Shown: piece after piece, positions 57,862 through 64,000 of the stretch | Position numbering within the stretch: position 1 is the first letter of the stretch | How the letters are laid out: every line of letters starts with the position of its first letter | From: Strigamia acuminata | Taxonomy: Eukaryota; Arthropoda; Chilopoda; Geophilomorpha; Linotaeniidae | Reading direction: 5' to 3' | DNA length: 64,000 bases | Assembly (NCBI GenBank): GCA_949358305.1 | Contig: OX442315.1 | Location: 18,130,427-18,194,426 of the forward strand | Notes under the pieces: generated by a model | Told to the model about the DNA's origin: nothing | Database searches by the model: none | What the model saw: only the letters and a program-made list of their open reading frames with translations | Program-made: the position numbers and the translations under genes

Positions 57862-59169
57862 TTAACGAATTGGTCGGTCAGTAATTCCAAATCTACTATT
57901 CACTTCATCATACATACGTGGTGCCTCGCTGCATGGTAAAGCATCATCCACGTAATTGCAAACGAGAGCTGCTTGATCGAACACGGTTTGATTGCCACAG
58001 AAAAAACTGTACTGAATCATTTCGTCAAGTCCAGTTTCCAAATTTTGATTTGGAACGCATACGTGGAAAACCTGACAGTTGTTATCTAGATCTGCGTAAT
58101 AGCCGTAAATACGCTGATCGCAAGAAAACGTTGTCCTGATAACGCCAACAATAACTTCAGAACCTGATGGTAAAGCGTAGGCGGTAGGACTTGATGATTG
58201 GTGGGTTGGTAATAGTCTAATTTTAACTGGTGTTTTTTGCTTGTTTGGATCGAAGGCTGCACCGTGAATTGGATGGGTTTGTGTTGGTCTAAATCCAAAT
58301 GATGGTTGTTGTAATCGCTGGCCTGGATTGCCGGCTACACTAGTGAAATGGACAATTGGCGCTCGCATTTCTTTTCCAGCCGAAGTTTGCTTGGCCGGAG
58401 GCTCACTTTTTTCTTCTATTTCTTTTTGGCGCCGAGATCGATGCAATGGCAGATTTGGCGAATCATTTTGAGGCTAAAATTTAAAAAATTAAGAATTTAT
58501 TATTTTTGTTACGTACTATTAAAATAATTCAATGTGTATACAGGGTGGGCCAAAAGTCAGGAAGGGGTTGCAATATTTAATAACTCTTTTATTTTTAGTT
58601 TAAAATTTACAAGTAGGTGTAAAAAATCAAATTTTTTTAAATGGCGTCTATCTATCTGTTTCGCACGATTGTGCTGCTTTTCAAGGCGTTAATCATGACA
58701 GTTTTTTGTGTTTGAGGTTGTTTGATTAATTTCTATAGGATTAAGTTAAAGACAATATTTATGTTGACCAGCATCAGACACTCCAACAGGCTGAAGAACA
58801 ATATTCAAGCTCAAGTCAGAGCACTGGAACCTCAAACATTAGAAGTGCCATGAAAAATGCCTTAAATAGGGCACATGCAAAGCAGAAAATGGACGCCATT
58901 TAAAAGATTTGATTTTTTACACCTAGCGTAAATTTATTTCCTATAAATACTCAGTATTGTAATTTTGAATAAAAATGAAGGAGTTATTAAATATTGCAAC
59001 CCCTTTGTGACTTTTGGCCCGTCCTGTATACTTACATTCTGAGACCACACGTCCAGCAGGCAAGTTGAAATTACAGCTAAAATTTGGATTAAAAATTACA
59101 AGTACTTACAAATAATTAAAATAGAGAAAACAAGAAATTATAAGTACCTGATATGAAAAAATATCTCAT
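57862..59169 (-). CDS. secreted CBM14 protein with RRQ module, gene 12
   Basis: Exons 59148-59169, 59036-59076 and 57862-58473 on the minus strand (phases 1 and 0) give 224 aa. The signal peptide is MRYFFISAVISTCLLDVWS. The mature start QNPQNDSPNLPLHRSRRQKE holds the SPNL..RSRRQ module. A charged and Pro/Gln-rich linker of about 90 residues includes AAFDPNKQKTPVKI and THQSSSPTAYALPSGSE. The domain is complete: FSCDQRIYGYYADLDNNC, FHVCVP, FFCGNQTVFDQ, VCNYVDDALPC. The tail is MYDEVNSRFGITDRPIR. It is almost identical in exons 1-2 to broken gene 11, and in the domain to gene 13, so both duplications look recent. Intron 2 carries a mariner-like element. Confidence 0.91.
58541..59026. mobile_element. 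mariner/Tc1-like element with transposase tail
   Basis: 486 bp between TA dinucleotides, with termini CAGGGTGGGCCAAAAGTCA and the inverse TGACTTTTGGCCCGTCCTG; the match extends about 48 bp inward. On the plus strand the interior encodes LKNNIQAQVRALEPQTLE and, after a frameshift, SAMKNALNRAHAKQKMDA, which resembles the C-terminal helix region of DDE transposases. It is a dead, internally deleted copy in intron 2 of gene 12. Confidence 0.8.
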
Positions 59170-60065
59170 ATTTAAAAGTAATGCAGTTGAGTAGCAGATT
59201 TGGATTGCTGGAAAGTTGTGTCCACGGACGAGACAAATGTTTTCTACTGGTACTTATTTGGGATTTGTAGGTTTTCTTCATATCCTATTGCATAAACGTA
59301 AATGATGTCAGTCCTTTAAAGTGCTTTTTGACCCGAGGCAAACAGTCTTGAATTCGTGATGCAAATAGTCGGGGGTGAATAAAGATTATGCAAAGAAAGT
59401 TGATTTTGATGTAATAAATGATTCTTCTTTTGAATAACAATGATTGTCAGCATAATTCAGCATTTCTCAAACTGTGGGGCGCTCCCCACTGGTGGGTTGC
59501 GAGCCGATTTTTGGTGGGGCGCAATAGCAATGTGCTTCTATATTTCTAACTTGTGGAAAGTTTAAAGACATGTCAAAAAAATAAATGAATGAACTGGACA
59601 TAACGGAAATAAAAAGGGTTATGGGATGACTTTATCTGGCTACCGGTACCACTTGTGGTACCAATATGCCGGGGATGAAGTGGGTTGCGATAGATTGTTA
59701 AAAAGTTTGAGTACCCCTGGTGTAATTGCGGGACTGATTTACTACAAACATTAAAAAAGTGTTTATATTTATATATTTTAATGCGGTGTATATCAGTTTA
59801 ATTGCAAACTTTGCAAAGAAATGAGTGAGCATGTGAAAATTATTTATAGAAATACACACATTTTAATTGTCTCATAATTCATAATACCAATACAGACAGT
59901 ATATTTTTAAAATTAAATAAATACATTTAAAAGCAAATCTATATTTACACTATGATGAATGTTAATTTTGCGAAGATGATGAACAGTTAAAACCAGCATG
60001 AAACAATTATCACAAAGCAAATAAACCATTACAGCAAATAATCACCATAATGATTTCAAAACAAT
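59170..60065. other. spacer between genes 12 and 13
   Basis: Promoter block of gene 12 (59255-59300), the hAT-like MITE copy at 59455-59722 and the 3' flank of gene 13. No further coding sequence. Confidence 0.6.
59455..59722. mobile_element. hAT-like MITE, copy 2
   Basis: Left end CATTTCTCAAACTGTGG and right end AAAGTTTGAGTACCCCTGG are inverted. The interior matches the 57230 copy. Both lie at the same place in their units, so insertion came before the unit duplication. Confidence 0.6.
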
Positions 60066-61800
60066 TTAACGAATTGGTCGGTCAGTAATTCCAAATCTAC
60101 TATTCACTTCATCATACAAACGTGGTGCCTCGCTGCATGGTAAAGCATCATCCACGTAATTGCAAACGAGAGCTGCTTGATCGAACACTGTTTGATTGCC
60201 ACAGAAAAAACTGTATTGAATCATTTCATCAAGTCCACTATCCAAATTTTGATTAGGAACACAGACGTGAAAAATCTGACAATTGTTATCTAGATCTGCG
60301 TAATAGCCGTAAATACGCTGATCGCAAGAAAACGTTGTCCTGATAACGCCAACAATAACTTCAGAACCTGATGGTAAAGCGTAAACGGTTGGACTTGAAA
60401 ATTGATGGGTTGGTACATGTATTGGTCTAATTCCAAATTGTTGAGTCTAAAATTTAAAAAGTTAATAATGGCTATTTTATTTATATGCAAAATAATCCCC
60501 CCCCCCCAAAAAAAATGAAAAAGGTTAAGATTACAGGAACTTTAGGCGAATTGGAGATTGGAAGTGGAGGTGCAGGTTCGCTAACAGGCTGTGGAACAGG
60601 GAGATCATTGGGTTCATTTCTTTCTGCATGTATTGGTCCAAGTCCAATTAAATTCTTCTAAAATTTAAAAAGGTAATAATGGCTATTTTATTTATATACA
60701 AAATAATCCCCCCAAAAAAATGAAAAAGGTTAAGATTACAGGAACGTGCGCTCCGAAGACTTCAAATGGAAAGTGAATCTCTTCGCTGATAGTTTGTGGA
60801 ACGAGGCGATCATTGGGTTCATTTCTTTCTGCTTGGCGCCGAAATAAATGTAATGGCAGATTTGGCGCACCATTTTGAGACTAAAATCATTAAATAAATA
60901 TTTTATTAACTACCGTAATAAAATAACTACCGTATTTTACCGAATAAGAGTCGCCCTCGAATTGTAGCCGCCCTCGAATAAGAGCCGCAACTAAGAGAGG
61001 CGACTTGAAATAAGAGCCGCTCTCGAATAGTAGCCGCGGCTTATGTTACGTTCAATGAACGTAACATTGACATTGGCCACTATTTGAAATAAAAGCCGCC
61101 CCCGAATTGGAGCCGCCCCCGATTTGGAGCCGCGGCTCAAAGTGCCCGTTTTGAATAAGAGCCGCGGTTCTTATTTGGTAAAATACGGTATTTATACAGT
61201 CGAAGCTCTTTATAACGAATCGCAAGGGACCCAAAAAATCGATTCGTTATATCGAAATTTTTTTAACATAGTCAGCCAACCAAACCGGCCATTTTTAGAT
61301 ATTCGTTACATCAATAATTCGTTATATCGCCATTTGTTATAAAGAGTTTCGACTGTACATATAAATTTAATTTCTTACAGAATCATTAGTTGATTGATGA
61401 GTTGGTAATGGTTCGTTAAATCCTTCCTGACTTGAGACGAAGGTTCCACCTGAACCTTTAGCTATTGCCGCACTTTTTTCATTTCCTTCTGCTTGTCGAC
61501 GTGTTAGGTGGGAGTGGGACCATAAATTTAACAGTGCAATTTGAGGCTAAAATGAAAAGAATTAGCAAATATTTTTTAAATAAATTAGTAATTACAAGAA
61601 ATTAAAATCATTAAATATTAGTATGAATAGGGTTAACAAGTATTTTCGCTAGTACTTTACTTACATTCTGAGACCATACACCCAGCAGGCAAGTTGAAAT
61701 TAAAGCTGAAATTTGAATTATAAATTTCAAATATTTACATACCGGTATAAATAAAAGTAAACAATAAAATAAGAATACCCCATATGAAAAAGCATCTCAT
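60066..61800 (-). CDS. secreted CBM14 protein with duplicated linker exons, gene 13
   Basis: Six exons on the minus strand, 61779-61800, 61665-61705, 61379-61546, 60740-60880, 60535-60657 and 60066-60446, give 291 aa. All introns after the first are phase 0. The signal peptide is MRCFFIWALISTCLLGVWS. Exon 3 has HLTRRQAEGNEK and ends HQSTNDS, with the same length (168 bp) as exon 3 of gene 10. Exon 4 has LHLFRRQAERNEPND and exon 5 has IHAERNEPND; both end in VP before GTAATC, so they are tandem copies. Exon 6 holds the full CBM14 domain, nearly identical to gene 12, and the tail LYDEVNSRFGITDRPIR. No single open frame shows this protein; it appears only after splicing. Introns contain a pogo-like MITE and a second MITE. 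Confidence 0.85.
60928..61190. mobile_element. MITE with AATAAGAGCCGC subrepeats
   Basis: Termini TACCGTATTTTACC and GGTAAAATACGGTA are inverted. The interior is made of degenerate GAATAAGAGCCGCC words and a short palindrome near TTACGTTCAATGAACGTAA. GC-rich compared with the surroundings; sits in an intron of gene 13. Confidence 0.75.
61197..61355. mobile_element. pogo-like MITE (TATAACG family), copy 3
   Basis: Begins CAGTCGAAGCTCTTTATAACG and ends TTATAAAGAGTTTCGACTG with TA on both sides; 159 bp. It is the best-preserved copy of the family here, within an intron of gene 13. Confidence 0.8.
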
Positions 61801-62100
61801 ATTGAAAAAGTAATACAATTGACCGTTAAATTTGGATTGCGAGAAAGTTGTTCGCCACGGACGAGACAATGTTCTCTTCTCATATAGGATTTGTAGTTAT
61901 TCTTCATGTCCCGTTGCGAAAACATGAAGCATATCATTTCTTAAGGAGTTTTTTACCCTGAGGCAAACAATCTTGAATTCGTGATGTAATCATTCGAGGG
62001 AGGAATAAAAATTATGCAAAGAAAGTTGATTTTGTTGTAATAAATGCTTCTTCTTCTGAATAGCAATGATTGTCATAGATAATATACTGAGCACAACGTG

Positions 62101-62178
62101 TAATTGTTGGGATAATTAGGTCAGCACTCATCTTCTTGCCTGATAAGAAGATGAGTGCTGACCTAATCCCGACAATTA
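62101..62178. repeat. long hairpin
   Basis: Arms of about 35 bp with a perfect core, AGGTCAGCACTCATCTTCTT, and a 7-bp loop (GCCTGAT). It could be a tiny MITE or fold as a precursor-like RNA hairpin. Confidence 0.75.
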
Positions 62179-62310
62179 CTCAAGCACGAGGTGTATTTGA
62201 TACAAGAATTTACCGATAGAAACTAACATAGATCGTCAATCATATCCAAACTGGCCTCGCCCCATCGTAAAGAGGCGGCCGCCATGATGCTTGGTTTGTA
62301 AAGCAACAAC

Positions 62311-62525
62311 AATCGTTTTGCCGACCAATCCCGATGCGCGTAACAAACCGCATTTGACGTTTGATGCTTGGTTCGTAAAGGCCCCACCGGGGGGCGCCAG
62401 CACCAGAAAAAATTAGCGGGAAGAATAGAAAGAGTGCATGGTGCAAGAAATTTCTTCCCGGTAAGAACCAATCAGACGTCAAAAGCGGTTTGTTACGCGC
62501 CTCGGGATTGGTCGGGAGAACGATT
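62311..62525. mobile_element. inverted-repeat element
   Basis: Arms at 62311-62360 and 62476-62525 match in inverse order (for example ACCAATCCCGATGCGCGTAA against TTACGCGCCTCGGGATTGGT), with a centre of about 115 bp. Confidence 0.7.
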
Positions 62526-63754
62526 TTTGTTTTGTTAGGCCTAATCTCATTCGTAGTTATTTATAGCCCAAGCTAGTGGTAAATTCTCAGCATAATTACA
62601 AATTTTATTTACCACACACATGAACAAGATGTTTTTTTAATTGTTAATGCGGTGTATACCTGTTTAATGCAGTTAATTAGGTTCTGTATACTGCAGAAAG
62701 ATAAATGAGCATAGTTTTTCTTTCCTTTTGTTTCGCGTTTAAATGTATTCACTGTGTTGATACTTTTCACACAGAACTATGTCCTCAGAGGACAGTTCTT
62801 TTTGGCGTAAATGTAAACCAGTGCCAGCAACGGGAATAGCGACTGATGCCATCTCCAATTGTGGGCAAACCTTAACCCCTAACCACAAGCTCACAAAGCA
62901 AAAATCAAAATGTCACGACGAGAAACCTTTCCCATCAAGAGATAGGAATCAACAATGTATCAACTACGTAACCCAATGTGCACAGACAAATTTCTTGTTT
63001 CTTTCACCACAGACCAATACTGATAGCAAACACACGAACAACTTCTAGCGCCACTCCTGCTGGGATGTAGTTCTACGTTGTGGCGTACTAACTAGTATTT
63101 ACAAGTACTATGCCCCTCTGTAAATTTTTTCTGCCGAAAATATACAATTTAATTATGTAAATTTGTTAGTTTTTATTTATTTGTATATTTATTTTTTCAT
63201 AATTTGTTTTCGCTGATACATTATTAATCATTTTATCCATGTAAAGAAAAAGATTAGTCACCTCTTTTAGATGTCAAAGGTCAATTTAATGTAGAAAGTG
63301 GTTTTGTGTGTGATTGCTACAACATTCTTGTGCAATACAGAGGTTACGTTTATTTCCATTTACAGGTAGCTGTGGGTCACGGTGGTTATTTTATCACAAT
63401 TCTTCGGGTGTTTACACACGTCAAGAACAACTATTTGTTTGCTTAGTGCTATTTGAATAATTTTAACTCCGTTTAAAGCTTTCAAAATGTCAGTTTTCAA
63501 TTTAACGGTTGTTGTTTGTAATTTTGAACACTGGTCAAAATGTCACGCTTCTACTGTGGCATTTGTTTTGTTACGTATCTACATCAAAACAAATCTACAT
63601 TAATCTTACTTGTTAGCGCAGATTATGTACACTTAAAGCCAGAATAAAGCAACTAACACAAAGATAAACAGTAATTAAACACTTTCTACTGCCTTTTATA
63701 AGTAATCGTTAATTTTTTGATTGTGTGACTTTTTAATCATCATCTTTTTAATCT

Positions 63755-64000
63755 TCTTGGGCGGTCGGTAATTCTAAATTCCAAATTCCAAATTATCGCA
63801 GATTTGACGGAGAATTTGAAACTAAAAGCCAAAAGAATTAAAGAATAAATTATTTTGTTTACATACCAATAAAAATAAGCTTTTTTTAAATTAATAAAGG
63901 TTAATTTCACGGAATCATTAGTTGACTGATTGATTGGCAGTGGTTCGAAGTGTGATTCTTCTTCACTTGGGATGGAGGCACCGCCAGAACTTATCGCTAT
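63755..64000 (-). pseudogene. partial, degenerate CBM14-array copy at the window edge
   Basis: Minus-strand codons from the window edge give SSGGASIPSEEE..EPLPINQSTNDS and then a GTGAAA donor near 63909, matching exon 3 of gene 13. The next exon begins TTTCAAATTCTCCGTC at 63823, a version of FQISPSNLR that has lost one base. It runs directly into a remnant of the FGITDRP tail near 63760-63800, so the CBM14 domain has been deleted. The 5' part lies beyond the window. Confidence 0.65.

Larger units (their letters stand above)
61801..63754. other. spacer between gene 13 and the last broken copy
   Basis: Holds the promoter block of gene 13 (61885-61925), two inverted-repeat elements (62101-62178 and 62311-62525) and a segment at 63240-63400 similar to 51768-51910. 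The plus-strand frame at 62779-63048 is not supported by any motif. Confidence 0.5.
52540..64000. repeat. tandem array of duplicated CBM14 units
   Basis: At least four direct units share 3' flank, gene body and promoter. Each new unit starts near a block of the type CAAACATTAAAAAAGTGTTTAT (55920, 57520, 59747, and more weakly 62605). Approximate units: 52540-55915 (gene 10), 55915-57510 (broken gene 11), 57510-59740 (gene 12), 59740-62600 (gene 13), 62600 to the window end (broken). Confidence 0.75.

Noticed and set aside
1-64000. CRISPR arrays, bacterial operons, phage or plasmid features
   Set aside because: None seen. Introns, TATA boxes, MITEs and secreted chitin-binding genes show eukaryotic nuclear DNA.

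Overview
The window is AT-rich nuclear DNA from an arthropod-like animal. It has spliceosomal introns with GT..AG ends and conserved phases, most of them about 55-560 bp. It has TATA boxes about 30 bp ahead of inferred starts, many short inverted-repeat transposons, and secreted chitin-binding proteins typical of arthropod cuticle or gut lining. The species cannot be fixed from sequence alone. I assembled all gene models by hand from splice sites and reading frames.

The dominant content is a cluster of genes for small secreted proteins, each with one six-cysteine chitin-binding type-2 (CBM14 / peritrophin-A) domain. I can support eleven with intact reading frames, at about 12.7, 21.5, 23.5, 26.3, 29.1, 36.7, 40.5, 45.6, 50.2, 57.9 and 60.1 kb. 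A twelfth at 53.6 kb is slightly eroded at its C-terminus. Four copies are broken: 43.1, 51.9, 56.3 and 63.8 kb. Only the 36.7 kb gene lies on the plus strand. All intact members open with a signal peptide split by a phase-1 intron. A second, phase-0 intron follows the leader. After the domain they share a tail motif of the type Y-x-x-N-x-x-F. Intron position inside the domain splits them into three classes, which suggests ancient divergence followed by recent local tandem duplication at 42-47 kb and 50-64 kb.

Layout. 0.9-2.7 kb: a glycine-rich secreted repeat protein on the minus strand, a plausible structural partner of the chitin binders. 2.7-12.6 kb: mostly non-coding, with a THAP-domain relic, a tRNA-derived SINE-like element, two Tigger/pogo-like MITEs and one candidate orphan exon. 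12.7-13.6 kb: first CBM14 gene. 13.6-21.4 kb: no gene recognised. 21.4-30.2 kb: four CBM14 genes, with an intronless PTB/PID-domain gene (plus strand, 28 kb) among them. 30.2-36.5 kb: no gene recognised. 36.5-41.1 kb: two divergent CBM14 genes. 42-46.9 kb: a direct tandem duplication with one dead and one intact copy. 50-64 kb: a tandem array of longer CBM14 genes with dibasic RRQ modules, duplicated exons, a shared promoter block and MITEs in the introns. The last copy runs off the window.

Together the genes look like a locus making an extracellular matrix or secretion: chitin-binding units with variable low-complexity linkers plus a glycine-rich structural protein. The PTB-domain gene is an intracellular adaptor and probably unrelated. 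Chitin binding is inferred from family membership; venom, cuticle, gut lining or cement are all possible sites of use.
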